Shown: positions 41,766-53,221, counted from the first letter of the stretch. The stretch is 64,000 nt of DNA from Ceratothoa steindachneri (GCA_963969495.1 OZ018320.1:76576813-76640812), one strand, 5' to 3'. Program-made: numbers and translations. The notes: generated by a model not told the origin, from the sequence alone.

Positions 41766-42046
41766 TTTGTACACAGGGTGTAAAAAGTGTGACACTGGGC
41801 GTAAAAAGTGTGTACAGTGGATGTAAAAGTGTGTACACTGGGTGTAAAAATTGCGTACACTGGGTGTGAAAAGTGTGTACAGTAGGTATAAAAAGTGCGT
41901 ACACTGGGTGTAAAAGTGTCTACACTGAGTGTGAAAAGTATGTTCCTTGGGTGTGACAAGTATGTAAACCTGATGTGAAAAAGTGTTTACATTGAGTGTA
42001 AAAAGTGTGCATACTGGGTATAAAGGTGTGTACACTGGATGTACAC
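41766..42046. repeat. 20-bp minisatellite, block 1
   Basis: About 14 diverged units of GTGTACACTGGGTGTAAAAA. The minus strand gives long spurious open frames rich in His, Thr, Phe and Tyr (VHTFYTQCTHFLHPVYTLFT). The same unit recurs at 44486-44890, 2.4 kb away. Confidence 0.95.
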
Positions 42047-43080
42047 ATCCGCAATAAAAGTAAAATTGGTTTGTGAGTATTGTGTAATTCACAGGTAAGT
42101 GTTGTGTCTGAAATATAAGGTAAGAACATTTGTGTTTTTCCTTTGAGAGACGATGTGTTTGTGTGCAATTTTCCAACCACAACTAGAGAAAAGGGCCTTT
42201 ATAGGAGAATAAAAAATGGCAAGGGCCAATTAAGGCATTTATAATTAGCAAAGAGAAATTATGAAATTAAATTGATGCAATGGCCAAGATGTTAAATATG
42301 TATTTTCTTTCATTATTTACACTTGAGAATATTCTAATTGTAGCTTATAGAGACTAAATCTACATAAAGGAGAAGAGTTGGAGGAAGACTGAGGTGAAGT
42401 CTTCAAGTGTGTAAAAGGTTATAATAGGAGACACAGAGGAAAGGTTCCTATTTTTATTGAAGAGGATAGGACACGTAGCAGTGGGTTCAAGTTGAACAAG
42501 TTTAGGTTTAGGAAAAGAGATGTGTAGAAATTGGTTTACAAATTGAGTGAGCGATGAATGGAATAGACTCACTAGTCAATTGCTAGAAGCTTCCTCCTTG
42601 GGGAGTTTATGAATATATTGGATAGATTTATGGATGAGGATGGATGTCAGCTAGATTGAACCGGGTGATAGGATCAGCAGCTGCCTCATATAGGATATTG
42701 ATTAGCTTTTTGCATTCTCCTTTTCTCATGCTTTTTATTCTTTCTGTTCTTCTTTCCTTATGTTCTTTATTACTATTATATATAACCTAAATCTGAAGAG
42801 TTAGTTACACCCTGTCTCTGACTTCTGATAAATTTCCAGCCCCGGATTAAGATACACGTCTCAGACCTTCGTTGGTTTGGTTGACCACGATAAAGGTTCC
42901 AACCCAAATTGCCATTTCCTTCGAGGCTACTGAAGGATATTGGGGATAGAGGAGGTTGTGAGTTCGGGGCCGAGGGTGGTTTGGAGAGACAGGGTGAGTA
43001 GTGGCGGGGGAGGATTAAGAAGGGGTGATGTGAGGGGAGCGATGCTCAAAGAGATACTCCACTTTTCAAATTAAAACTCT
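42047..43080. other. Unassigned segment inside the split minisatellite
   Basis: No recognised domain. It may be part of the inserted DNA that separates the minisatellite blocks, or an older insertion beside the L2-like LINE. Confidence 0.4.
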
Positions 43081-43084
43081 TCTT

Positions 43085-43200
43085 CGAATTTAGTTAAGAC
43101 GCTTCCTCTCCTCTTCCCTCCTTCGTTCATCTCCTTTCCTATCCTCTCCCCTCCTTTGTTAATCTCTTTTCCTCTCCCATACCCTCCTTTGTTCATCTCG
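43085..43200. repeat. Pyrimidine-rich tandem repeat (~38-bp unit, 3 copies)
   Basis: TCCCTCCTTCGTTCATCTCC, TCCCCTCCTTTGTTAATCTC and TACCCTCCTTTGTTCATCTC are spaced by about 38 bp with C/T-rich linkers. It lies just upstream of the LINE coding region. Confidence 0.88.
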
Positions 43201-44484
43201 GTTCGGTTAAAACTCTATAAGATTTTCACACATGCCAAATTCTTTCTACGTCCTTTCTAGTCCTCCTAGACCTCTCCTCGGCTTTCGACATCATCGACCA
43301 CACTGTCCTCCTTGATTGTCTTCACACTTCCCTTGGTCTCTCTGGCACTGCACTTGATTGGTTCCGCTCATACCTCTCCTCCCGCACTCAGTCGGTCGCG
43401 CTCGATAACTTTCCTCCGAGCCCGCACCCATTCATTTTGGGGTGCCTCAGGGCTCAGTCCTTGGCCCCCTCCTCTTTGACATCTACTTACCTCCTCTTGG
43501 CTCCCTTCTTCGCGATTTGGGACTGTCCTTCCACCCCTATGCTGATGACACTCATATATACCTTTCCTCATCCCCTGTGTCCTTCTCTCAATCAATTACC
43601 AAGCTCATTTCAGCCTACACCTCCATAAACGATTGGCTGTCTGCCAACTTTCTGAAACTTAACCACGATAAAACTGAAATTCTCCTTGTTGGTACCGCTT
43701 CGATGGTGAAGAAATCTAAAGCTCTCTTCCCCTCCCTTAACCTTGGGGAAACCAATGTCGCCTTCTCTGTTACCGTCAGTAATCTTGGTGTTATGTTTGA
43801 CGAGCAACTCTCGTTTAAATCGCACATCCATCGTATCTGTAAGTCTTCCCTCGGTTTCCTTTGCAACTTCTCACGTGTTCGATACAAATTTTGATCGACG
43901 AAGCCTTGAGACTGCTATTCATGCCTTCGTCACCTCACGCTTAGACTACTGCAATTCTCTTCTAGTGAATCTCCTTTCTTCGTCACTTCGCCCCCTACAA
44001 CTAGTTCAAAACTATGCTGCCCGGCTCCTCCTTCGCCGCCCCCGGTTCTCTTCTTCGATGCCTCTGTTACAGGAGCTACACTGGTTACTTATTCTTTTCG
44101 GTATCCACTATAAAATTCCTCTCATCACCTACAAGGCCCTAAACCTCGAGGCTCCACCTTATCTCTCGTCTGCCCTCTCCCGTCGTTAAACTCCTCGAGC
44201 ACTCCGGTCTAACCTCACTCCCCTCCTGAACACTCCTCGTTCTGTCCTCTGATCGATGGGTGACCGTTCCTTCTCAGTTTGTGCTCCTAGACTCTGGAAT
44301 GCTCTTCCTGCCGAAGTCCGATCCTCTCCATCCCTTGCTACTTTTAAGCATCTCGTGAAGACTCCTCCTCTGCATAATTGCCTTCTTTCCCCAGTAAACT
44401 TTCTCTGCACTCGTTGCACAACCTGCGCTCTGGGAGGGCTAACAGCCCTGAAGGGCGCATTATAAATACCTATTATTATTATTA
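43200..44484 (+). mobile_element. L2/CR1-like LINE, 5' truncated
   Basis: The plus strand contains RT palm to C-terminus and then a TATTATTATTATTA tail at 44468-44484, characteristic of L2-type 3' ends. The insert lies between the two minisatellite blocks: unit sequence resumes straight after the tail. Confidence 0.9.
43252..44463 (+). pseudogene. L2/CR1-like reverse transcriptase and C-terminal domain
   Basis: RT blocks are LVLLDLSSAFDIIDHTVLLD (first Asp), [36 protein letters not shown] after a frameshift near 43430, [14 protein letters not shown] (intact YADD) and [17 protein letters not shown]. The C-terminal domain follows in other frames: SRLDYCNSLLVNLLSS, LQLVQNYAARLLLRRP, LQELHWLLILFGIHYKI and, from 44256, GDRSFSVCAPRLWNALPAEV followed by RSSPSLATFKHLVKT. 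The catalytic residues survive, but at least three frame breaks and stops make it non-functional. The N-terminal endonuclease is absent. Confidence 0.92.
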
Positions 44485-44485
44485 A

Positions 44486-44890
44486 AGTGTGTACAGTAGG
44501 TGTAAACAGTGTGTACGTTGGATGTAAAAGTGTGTACACTGGGTGTACACACTAGGTGTGAAATGTGTGTACACTGGGTGTAAAAAGTGTGTACATTGGA
44601 TGTAAAAAGTATGTACACTGGATGTGAAAAGATGTGTACATTAAGTGAAAAAAGTTTGTACACTGGGTGTAAAAGGTGTGGGTGTAAAAAGTGTGTACAC
44701 TGGGGGAAAAAGTATGTACATGGAATTTAAAAAGCGTGCACAATGGGTGTAAAAAGCGTATATCCCTGATATGAAACGTATGAACACAAGATGTAAACAT
44801 TGTGTACACTGAGTGTAAAAGTTGTGTACGCTGTGTGTTAAAAGCGTATACACAGGATAAGAAAGTAAGTATGTACACAAGGTGTAAAGA
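44486..44890. repeat. 20-bp minisatellite, block 2
   Basis: About 20 diverged units of GTGTACACTGGGTGTAAAAA, the same family as 41766-42046. Spurious open frames on the minus strand read through it. Confidence 0.95.
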
Positions 44891-44892
44891 GC

Positions 44893-45335
44893 GCGCTGAA
44901 TTTAATCAATGCCTCTTACCTGGCCGTAACGTATGGACGTAAAACTTGGACATCGAGCACGAAAACCAGTCATGAACTGAGGATATCTCAGAGGAACACA
45001 GAACGATACATGTAAGCAATAAACCACGTAAACCCCCAAAAGAAATATATTGATAAGAACACAAACACGGGTGAGAGATAAATTAAAAAGAAAGTTCTGA
45101 GGTGGAAATGGGAAAAACACATTGCTAGAAGAACGCTAGAAGATGATCAAAGAAATCCTAAGCTGACCAATCTTACCTAGAAAACTCCTTCTAAGAAGGC
45201 GAGGGTATGAAATCCGTTCAATGGTAGACGTAACGTGAGACGACTTGAGCCCTGGACTGGGATTGGTGGAAGCTTCTTGGAGAGGCCTTGGTTCACTAAT
45301 GGGATGAACCGATCTGATGATGACACTGGCGGATC
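44893..45335 (+). pseudogene. LINE ORF2 C-terminal tail (RTE/Jockey-like, candidate)
   Basis: Across frame changes the plus strand reads EFNQCLLPGRNVW, then LRISQRNTERYM, KKKVLRWKWEKHIARRT and, from 45230, SLGLGLVEASWRGLGSLMG-like sequence. The series FN-x-x-LLP...LxxSQRxxER...W-x-x-H-x-AR is the usual post-RT region of such LINEs. The end TTCACTAATGGGATGAACCG fits the last block. No RT is seen upstream: the minisatellite abuts it. Confidence 0.6.
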
Positions 45336-46794
45336 CAGGAAAAGGACATTGATCATTAATTATGGTTATCTCACATAATATTGATAATAAGTAACAGCAT
45401 CTCATAAAGGAGTGAGCACATCGGAAAATTAGGAATTGTAAGTCTTGGACGTCAGCTAAGGTATAATACTGAATTTAATAATTATTTTTTAGATTTATCT
45501 GTATTTTAGACATGTATCATATAAGATACATTCGATCGCAACTGTTTACAAAATTTTATATATATTATATATTATTACATAACTCTTTATGAATAGCAGA
45601 ACACAATTATGGCTGAAAAAAATATATAAACATAAACGGGTCTGAATTGGAGAGGAGGTTCATCCCCTAAGCCACCCTTCGCTGGAACCGCGTCTGGATG
45701 GTGAGGGTCCTCTCATAGGTTTTCGGGATATTATTCCATAATAAATATCAAAATTACTCTCTGTGAGAGGGAGCCCCTCCAAGGACCACTGTGAGAGGAA
45801 GCCCCTCGAAGGACCCCTTTTCAGCTCCCTTCGAGCCCCAGACGACGTGCTCCTTGGCGTGGGAAGTTTAGAATCGATAAGAAGGAAACTCTCTCGTGGG
45901 GAGCCCCCTGACCAGGCTGTATTTACTTAAGCGGGACGCACATCGTTCTCCACCCTCCACCCCCGCTATGACGCCGAGTCCTTGCCTCTATACCTCGCGG
46001 ACATTTCCTTCCCCCGCGAACGCGCTCGTACAAACTCAACCCTACATCCTGAGGCAAACTTCGCCGTTCGATCCAAACCCTTATATCGAACTAAGTTTGC
46101 ACAGGCTGGCGTCGTGAATTCTCTTAGGACGGCTATGCCCTGAGGGCTATCTAACGGACAAGCCACCGGGCTATATAACCCCGTGTCAGCCATTCCTTGA
46201 GGAGATTGAGAGCCTGCCAGTCCCTCCGTTCTGACCGTGTGTCTGTTTCCCACGAAGTGTCGCAACCCGTGTTCGAGTCGTACTCGTCGTTAATATCTCA
46301 CCATCAGATCGCCTTTCGTGAAGCTTTGGCCCCTGTTTAAAGGAAAGCTTACCGAGTCATCTTCTTCCCAGAGAACTGGGTGGCCCCTTTCGTCTCCCCA
46401 CCCCCCATTCAAGACTCTCGTGCCACGTGTCTGAGACTCGCTGCCGTGCCGCAGAACAGTCGAAAATCTCGTCCTTCTGCAAGAAGTACTCCCAACCCCA
46501 CCTACGAGACCTCTTCGTCAAAATCGTCAGATGTGCCTCCTCGAATACCAGTGCCGTTGGTGTTTCCCCCTCCAAACATCTCTAAGCTTTAAGGTAAAGC
46601 GATTTTGCTTTGTAATCCCATGATTACACTCCCCTTCATTCGTTACCTGGATTCCAAAGCATCCCTTTTTAATTGATTCTCTGTTCAAACTTAAATAGTC
46701 TCCATTATTCGGATTAACGGTAATTTAGCGTTCCCGATTAGCTCTGTCAGATTGTCCCTAACTAACTATCCATATAAAGTATAATTTCTTCCCC

Positions 46795-46796
<2 letters not shown>
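45336..46796. other. Unassigned stretch; local duplications
   Basis: At 45761-45811 CTGTGAGAGGGAGCCCCTCC and CTGTGAGAGGAAGCCCCTCG repeat in tandem (~26-bp unit). Overlapping open frames at 45896-46592 (70-99 codons, both strands) are Pro/Ser/Arg-rich and match no family I know; they might be part of a gag of an LTR element whose LTR follows at 46922. Confidence 0.4.

Positions 46797-46861
<65 letters not shown>
46797..46861. repeat. (TA)n microsatellite
   Basis: TA run of about 65 bp, 60 bp left of the solo LTR start. Confidence 0.97.
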
Positions 46862-46865
<4 letters not shown>

Positions 46866-46921
46866 CCCCACGTTTATTATTATTTATATTAAAAGTTATA
46901 TTTGAGGGTCTTGATCTTTAT

Positions 46922-48366
46922 TGTCGTAGAATTCCCCCCCCTTTTTGTTCTATCTCTTAGAGTGCTAAGTGTGTCTAATATATATTGATATTATAAGAAT
47001 ATCTTAAAGAACAGAGCCGTTACGACACACGTAAGGATTTAAAAGAAACGCCCACTAATTCACAAAATAAACTTATATTTTATCTTTAACCATTGAATAC
47101 ACAACCTTTATACATTAACTACAGCAATACTCTAAATATTATTATAAACAAGAATTAATTAAATTAGTTCACCCTCCAAAATTTGGTTAACGTTTTCTCT
47201 ACACAAAACAATAATATAAGAATTAGGCTTACGGACTCATGTGGAGTTTAAAGGGCCTCAGAAATGTTATTGACTCACGACGCGAGCCGTGTGTCCAGTT
47301 GTAGATGGGCGAAATTCCACGGTCGTTTTGGCGAGGGTAGCAGCTGGGGGGTCCACACGTTCTTCCGGGGGGGGAAGGGTTCTTTAAGGACGAGAACCAA
47401 GACGGTGCTTTATGCAACACCTAGGCAGTCGTGGTCTCTCTGGCGAGAGTGAGTCGAACTTGGTTCTTAAATCAAGTTAACTTGGAGTGCGGTGTGATCA
47501 CCGAGTAACGAGCTCGAGGAGGAGCTTTTCTCCTTCGTTACTTATTTCCTTATGGACGAGGACTGAACTCGGGGAGGGTCTTCTTCAAGGGCGAGGATAA
47601 CGGAGGGGAGTTTCTCTGGCGAGAATAAATTATTTAAAGTTTGGTGTGACCACCGAATAACGGGCTCGAGGGGGAGCCTTTTCCTTCTTCTTTTCTTAAT
47701 TCCTCAAGGACGAGGAATACCCCTGGTGTTTAAGGTGCACCAGGATATGAGGAGTCTCTCTGGCGAGAGTAAGTCGAACTTACCAAAGTTCACTTATCGT
47801 TTGGTTTGATAACCAGGGACTTAGCTCAAGGATGAGCTTTTTCTTAGCCCCTTAAGGTAGGTAGCCCTGCCTCTCTTGCAGGGTACTTTTTGTTCTGGCG
47901 ACCCAAGTAAACTACCTCTCTAGTCTCGGTAGTTCGGTTTGATCCGAAGACTTCGTCACCTAGAGACTGACGTATACTACCTCGATTTTCCTCAGAGTTC
48001 CTCATTTATACCTCGCCCCCCCACTGGGGGAGTGGTAAGGGGGAGAGGGGCTTGAGGACGGCCCCAGGAGAGTTCTTTTTCCCAACGGTCTTTCCCACGA
48101 AGTCAAACATCGGCTCCTCGTTAGCCATCGAGATTGGGAGAAACCCGTCTCCAATTTCTTGTTCAACGTGAAACTGGATCTCACTCTCCTGGGGGAGATC
48201 TTACCTTTTTGACCTTTAGGGTCTTTCATGGCACCAAGTTGTGCCACGTTGTGGTTACGCTTTTGAGTCGCCGATGCCTGGGGCGGATGTCCTTGCGGTA
48301 ACCGCCTTGGGACTGCATCACGAGTGAACGGGATGGAAGGGGGGGAAGTGACCATTCCCCTACACA
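46922..48366 (-). mobile_element. Probable solo LTR (gypsy-like) with 10-bp target duplication
   Basis: The segment begins TGTCGTAGAATTCC, nearly the same as the Gypsy-A LTR start, and ends CCCCTACACA. TGATCTTTAT flanks both sides (46912-46921 and 48367-48376). An AAATAAACTTATATTTTATC tract about 140 bp in parallels the Gypsy-A polyadenylation region. Three tandem units of about 120-175 bp (47436-47870) share TCTCTGGCGAGA, GGTGTGATCACCGAGTAACG and AGCTCGAGG. No internal coding region is present, so it is most likely a solo LTR. The 10-bp duplication is long for gypsy (4-6 bp), so another element class is possible. Confidence 0.7.
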
Positions 48367-48890
48367 TGATCTTTATATATCCTTGAACCGCAACTTGGCA
48401 AGTCAGTAGATAAACCCCGGCCCAATTTTAGACGTACTCGCCTGTATTTATATACATGTTTTCTTGTATTTAAAATCCCGTGCACTCGACCAGGAAGCGG
48501 CTCTTCCCTCCCGCCATTGCTCCAAAGCCCATCGTAGAGGGCCTCGTGTCGGCTCTCTGCCCGTGCAAGTGTACGCGCCCTTACACTGAAAGGGTCTACA
48601 CCGGCATATCTCGACACTCTCATCTAACATGTGCGCTATCTTAATCCTGGAATACATCATATCCATACACGGTGACCTCCCCGAAACGGGCCCCAACTTT
48701 TGAAAGGCTTCGTTTCTTAATGATTTAAGGAATTAAGAAATGAAGCCTCTTTAAATTTGAGATTCCGTTATTTGGGGGATAACCAGTGCAAGTCTTTGCT
48801 CGAGTGACATACTTCTATTCGTTCGAGGTTCATCGCGCGCTGCTCTCAAATTTTCCTCTGGTTTGCATGCCCATGTCACAAATGAGGCCT
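48367..48890. other. Unassigned spacer before minisatellite
   Basis: Overlapping open frames at 48360-48696 (minus, 82-87 codons) without known motifs. The sequence turns into the 23-bp minisatellite near 48900. Confidence 0.4.
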
Positions 48891-48899
48891 GGAGCAGTA

Positions 48900-50525
48900 G
48901 AAACACATTTGTATAGCGAGTGAAACTTCATTTGTATAGCGAATGAAGTTTCATTTACATAGTGAGTGGACTTTATTTATATAGCATATAGAGCTTCATT
49001 TATATAGTGAGTGGAGCTTCGTTTGTATAGCGAGGGGAACTTCATTTGTATAGCGAGAGGAGCTTCATTTCTATAGCAAATGAAGCTTCATCTGTATAGC
49101 GAGTGGAGCTTCAATTGTATAGCGTGTGGAGATTCATTTTTATAGTAAGTGGAACTCCATTTGTATCTTCTGTTGATCTTCACATGTATAGCAAGTGGAG
49201 CTTCATTTGTAATGCAAGTGGAACTTCATTTGTATAGCGAATTGAGCTGCATTTATATAGCGAATGGAGCTTCATTTGTAAAGAGAGTAGAGCTCGATAT
49301 ATATACCCAGTCAAGTGCTTCATTTGTATAGCGAATGGAGCTTCATTTTTATAGCGAATGGAGATAAATTTGTATTGCGAATGAAGCTTAATTTTTATAA
49401 CAAATGGATTTCATCTGTATAGTGAGTGGAGGTTCATTTATATAGCACGTGGAGATTCAATTGTATTGTGAGTGGAACTTCATTTATATAACCAGTAGAG
49501 CTTTATTTGCATAAAGAATGGAGCTTCATTTGTATAGCGAATGGAGCTGCATTTGTATAGCGAAAAAGCTTCATTTGTATAGGGAATGGAACTTTATTTG
49601 TATAACGAATGGAGCTTCATTTATATACCCAGTGGAGCTTCATTTGTATAGCGAATGGAGCTTCATTTCCATAACGAATAGAACTTCATTTGTATAACGA
49701 ATAGAGCTAAATTTGTATAGCAAGTGGAGCTTCATTTGTATAGTGAGTGGAGCTTCATATGTATAGCAAATGGAACTTGATTTGTATACCAAATGAAGCT
49801 TCATTTGTATAGGGAGTGTAGTTTTATTTGAAAAATCGAGTGGAACTTCATTTGTATAGCTAGTGTAGCTTAATTTATATGCTCAGTGGAGCCTCATTTG
49901 TATAGTGAGTGAAGCTTCATTTGTAAATCAAATAGAGCTAAATTTGTATACCGATTGGAACTTCATTTGTATAGTGAATAAAGCTTTATTTGTATAATGA
50001 ATGGAACTTCATTTGTCTAACGAATGGAGCTGCATCTGTATAGCTGGTAGAACTTCATTTCAATAACGAATGGAGCTTCATTTCTATAGTGAGTGAAGCT
50101 TCATTTGTATAGCGAATGAAGCTTCATTTGTATAACAAGCAGAGTTACATTTGTTTAGCGAAAGGAACTTCATTTGTATAGCGAATGGAGCTTCATTTGT
50201 ATAGTGAGTGGAACTTTATTTGTGTACCGAGTGAAGCTTCATTTGTATAGCGAGTGGAGCTTCATTTGTATAGCGAGTGGAGCTTCATTAGTATACCGAG
50301 TAGAGCTTCATTTGTATATCGAGTGGAGCTTCATTTGTATAGCGAATGAAACTTCATTTGTAAACCGAGTGGAGCTATATTTATATAGCGAATGGAGCTT
50401 CATTTTTATAACGAATAGAGCTTCATATTTATAACAAATTGAGCTTCATTTTTATACCGAGTGGAGCTTCATTTGTATAACGAGTAGATCTTCATTTGTA
50501 TAGTGAGTGGAACTTCACCTGTATC
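48900..50525. repeat. 23-bp minisatellite array (~1.6 kb)
   Basis: About 70 units of AGCTTCATTTGTATAGCGAA + TGG, with variation at GCGAATGG/GCGAGTGG and ACTT/GCTT. Three units (69 bp) make 23 codons, so open frames such as 50174-50434 repeat YSEWSFICIASGASFVYRVE-like blocks and are not real proteins. Confidence 0.97.
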
Positions 50526-51485
50526 TGACGTATTACGGACTCTTATCTGGTCAGAGCTCTAGCGAAAAACCCTCTTCAAAATATTTTGTCTTAGACGTTC
50601 TATCTAGTATTTTGCGGGATTTTTTCCTATTCCTATTTCAAAATTGACTCCGTTCACTGGAGATATCTTTTTAAGTCCCATTTTTTTCAAATATTGCAAC
50701 TCTTTTTGCTTATGCTTCGTATTCAGTTTAGTCCCAAGTTTTTCTTTTATCACTAACGAACGGGGAGCTGTGGATGGCAACGGTTCTTTCTCTCCTCTTT
50801 AAAAATTGAAATATCTTTTGCTTCTTCGCTCCTTTCCTGTTAGTTCGTCCTTGAATGACGAATATCGCTTTCCTTCTTCCATTGGAAGCGAGGGGGAGAT
50901 TCTCGAGTACTTCACATGCAAAGGCGGCAGAAACAAAATGGAAATAATTCTTTAACGACATAGTAATCATACTATAAAAACGGACCCCAAGTGGAGCATA
51001 TATAACAAACAGAGTAGTTTTATCTTGACTAAAGATGTGTCATTAATGTAACCAACAAGGCCATTTTTACATATCCGAGAAAGTTGTGAGAATTTTAGAT
51101 TTGGTTCTTACAAAGATAAAATTTTATGATCGTAACTAAAATTTTTTTTGAAGATGTTATGGTATGAAGGGGTTGGTTAAATAAACATGCTTACAATGAA
51201 TATTTATTGGGAAGGTTTACATAAAGAATTTCTCTTAGTTGCAGCAAGACAGGGGGGCTTGCAACTCGATTTGATTGAGAGCTTCTTGGAGGTTGGCACT
51301 TGGCATGTCAGCGAGAGAGCGTGTGAAAGACAATAATACGCCCAACCTACTCTACACATATATATTTCGCGGGAAAGTTTCATATAGTGTAAGGCATAAA
51401 CAGCTGCCTCAGCATATACCATTTCTCCCAGACGTCAATGGTACTACTCCGCTCAAGGACGGAATGACAAAATTCCAACCTATCT
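50526..51485. other. Spacer with a possible short LTR-like segment
   Basis: No domain recognised. 51157-51402 begins TGTTATGGTATG, ends GGCATAAACA, and contains AAATAAACATGC and TATATATTT tracts, so it could be a 246-bp solo LTR, but no target duplication is visible. Confidence 0.3.
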
Positions 51486-52193
51486 ATGGCTAGTTTTGAC
51501 GTATCCTCCCTATACACCAGTGTCCCACTTTTAGAAACAATTAATATTTTTATTTCTCGCGCGTTCCCTTTTCCCAATTCTCTCTTTCACTGTTTTAATG
51601 AGAAACAAATAAAGAATATACTACTTAGAGTTTCTCACGAAAACTATTTCTCGTTTAATGGAAACTTTTTTCACCAAATAGATGGCCTGGCAATGGGAAG
51701 TCCTATTGTCGCCCCTCTCGCAAATCTCTTGATGTGTAACTTAGAAGAAGAACCACTTGACAAATGCCCCTTACAATTCCGTCCTATCTTCTACAGGAGA
51801 TACGTAGACGACACCATCGCCCTTTCCCGCTCTCAAAGTTCATCTGGTAAATTCCTAGAGTACATAAACCAGTTACATCCAAATATTAAATTCACTCAAG
51901 AAAAGGAAATCAACTACTCCATTCCTTTCTTAGACCTACTAATAACAAGCACAACCGACGGTTTCTCCACTTCCATTCACCGAAAACCTACACATACGGC
52001 CTCTGGACTCCATTTTCTTAGTCATTGTTCCACTAAAATCAAATTAAATTCTATCAAAACCTTACTTTCTCGCGCTTACAATCTCTCCACATCATACTCG
52101 TACCTCAATTTCCCCAACGAGATCACTTTCCTCACTAACTATTTACGACAAAACGGAAGGTATCCTTCAAACTCTTCGAAATTTTATCAATAA
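51486..52193 (+). pseudogene. PLE-E reverse transcriptase
   Basis: Motifs by residue: SFDVSSLYTSVPLLETINIF (about 3-22, first catalytic Asp), NGNFFHQIDGLAMGSPIVAP (about 58-77, the PLE AMGSP block), FYRRYVDDTIALS (about 103-115, intact YVDD), NYSIPFLDLLITSTTDGFST (about 143-162, the FLDL block) and YRKPTHTASGLH-like (IHRKPTHTASGLHFLSHCS). It would reverse transcribe RNA from a nicked end. All catalytic Asp residues are present; the loss of its N-terminus and the C-terminal frameshift argue against activity. Confidence 0.93.
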
Positions 52194-52738
52194 AATATTT
52201 AACCCGAAAGATCCCTCATACAACGTCCCTACAGAAAAGGTTTTTGTACCTCTCCCATATATAGGACCCCTCAATTCACTTCTCTGGGCAAAACTCTCAC
52301 CATTTCTTAAGAATTCATTTCCTGCAACACATTTTATACCAATTTTTCAAAACACACACAAAGTACAACATCTTTTCAACATTAAAGACAAAATACCAAC
52401 GCTGCTTCGATCCTCCATCATATATGGATTTAACTGCTCGAGATGTAATTCCGAGGTATATTTAGGATCGACACAGCGCACACTACATACCCGTATTTGC
52501 GCACATTTAGGCATCAGCAATAGAACTGGAGCCCCACTCACTACTCCCGAGTTCTCCCCTATCCGAATACACTACGAAAACAGACATCCACACCATAAAC
52601 CAAACTTAAATAATTTTTCAATTAAAGACACAGCAAACAACGAAAACCAACTACGTACACTGGAATATCTTTATATTAGATTTAAAAACTTCACTTTAAA
52701 CTCTGATACAAGCTCATTTTCACTTTTACTACAACTAT
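52160..52738 (+). pseudogene. PLE-E connection and GIY-YIG endonuclease
   Basis: After the frame change: FVPLPYIGPLNSLLWAKLSP, VQHLFNIKDKIPTLLRSS, then the nuclease SIIYGFNCSRCNSEVYLGST followed by QRTLHTRICAHLGIS and NRTGAPLTTPEFSPIRIHYE. The paired Cys (CSRC), YLG in place of YIG and the Arg in LHTRI fit PLE GIY-YIG. It ends LRTLEYLYIRFKNFTLNSDT and SSFSLLLQL. The end parallels PLE-A. Confidence 0.88.
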
Positions 52739-53035
52739 AATCATCCACAAATTACACATGCCAAATCCACTCCCCCCAAAACAACCCCTATCTTTCAAAT
52801 ATTTTTATTATCCCCCCCCCCTTTTACAATGAAGACACCCCAAACTAATTAATCTCAGTTTTATTTAAAAATAAAAACATATTTCCTATTCCCTAATAGT
52901 TAAAAGCCTTGCATTTATATAATTTGAATATTACCACCTCTGCTGCTTCCCAGTTCCCATATAATTAATTTATAAATATCTGATAACTTGTCTAAAAAAA
53001 AATTCTTATGTTTATATATATTTATAATCTCATAT
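52739..53035. other. PLE-E 3' flank
   Basis: A/T-rich, C-run at 52810-52822, no domain. It links the PLE stop to the box at 53036. Confidence 0.5.
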
Positions 53036-53070
53036 CCTTGAGAATGGGTTCCTACCCGAAACGTGGGTAC
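53036..53070 (+). ncRNA. Hammerhead-like GATG/GAATG...CGAAACG box, copy 5
   Basis: TCCTTGAGAATGGG, a 6-nt loop (ttccta), CCCGAAACGTGGGTACC. GGG/CCC can form a short stem II directly before GAAAC. It lies 300 bp after the PLE-E stop, so the link between box and PLE is direct here. The first core box is degenerate. Confidence 0.5.
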
Positions 53071-53221
53071 CAAAAAGTTATAATATAGTAATGAACTTCC
53101 TAAATTTAGCCTGCTTATTTATCCTAAAAATACGTATACGCCTGGCAACGCGCAACCCCTCTGCTCTCTTAAATTAATATAAATAGTAACGCCTATATCT
53201 AATATATATAGTTTCTACTCG

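Larger units (their letters stand above)
51486..52738 (+). mobile_element. PLE-E: Penelope-like element, RT plus GIY-YIG
   Basis: The best preserved PLE here: 235 codons of RT in one frame, then a frame change near 52170-52190 and about 180 codons to a stop with the endonuclease. The N-terminal region is absent; 51486 is only the first Met in frame. A 16-bp-arm hairpin and a GATG/CGAAACG-type box follow in the 3' flank. Confidence 0.9.

Noticed and set aside
41726..42182. His/Thr/Tyr-rich repeat protein, 144 codons
   Set aside because: Produced by the 20-bp minisatellite; the period shifts the frame every unit, and three frames look alike.
49149..50434. Repeat proteins with YSEWSFIC-like units
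   Set aside because: The 23-bp unit gives open reading in several frames; no start context or conserved reading.
41766..50525. CRISPR array
   Set aside because: The repeats are diverged, contiguous minisatellites without regular unique spacers, and the context is eukaryotic.
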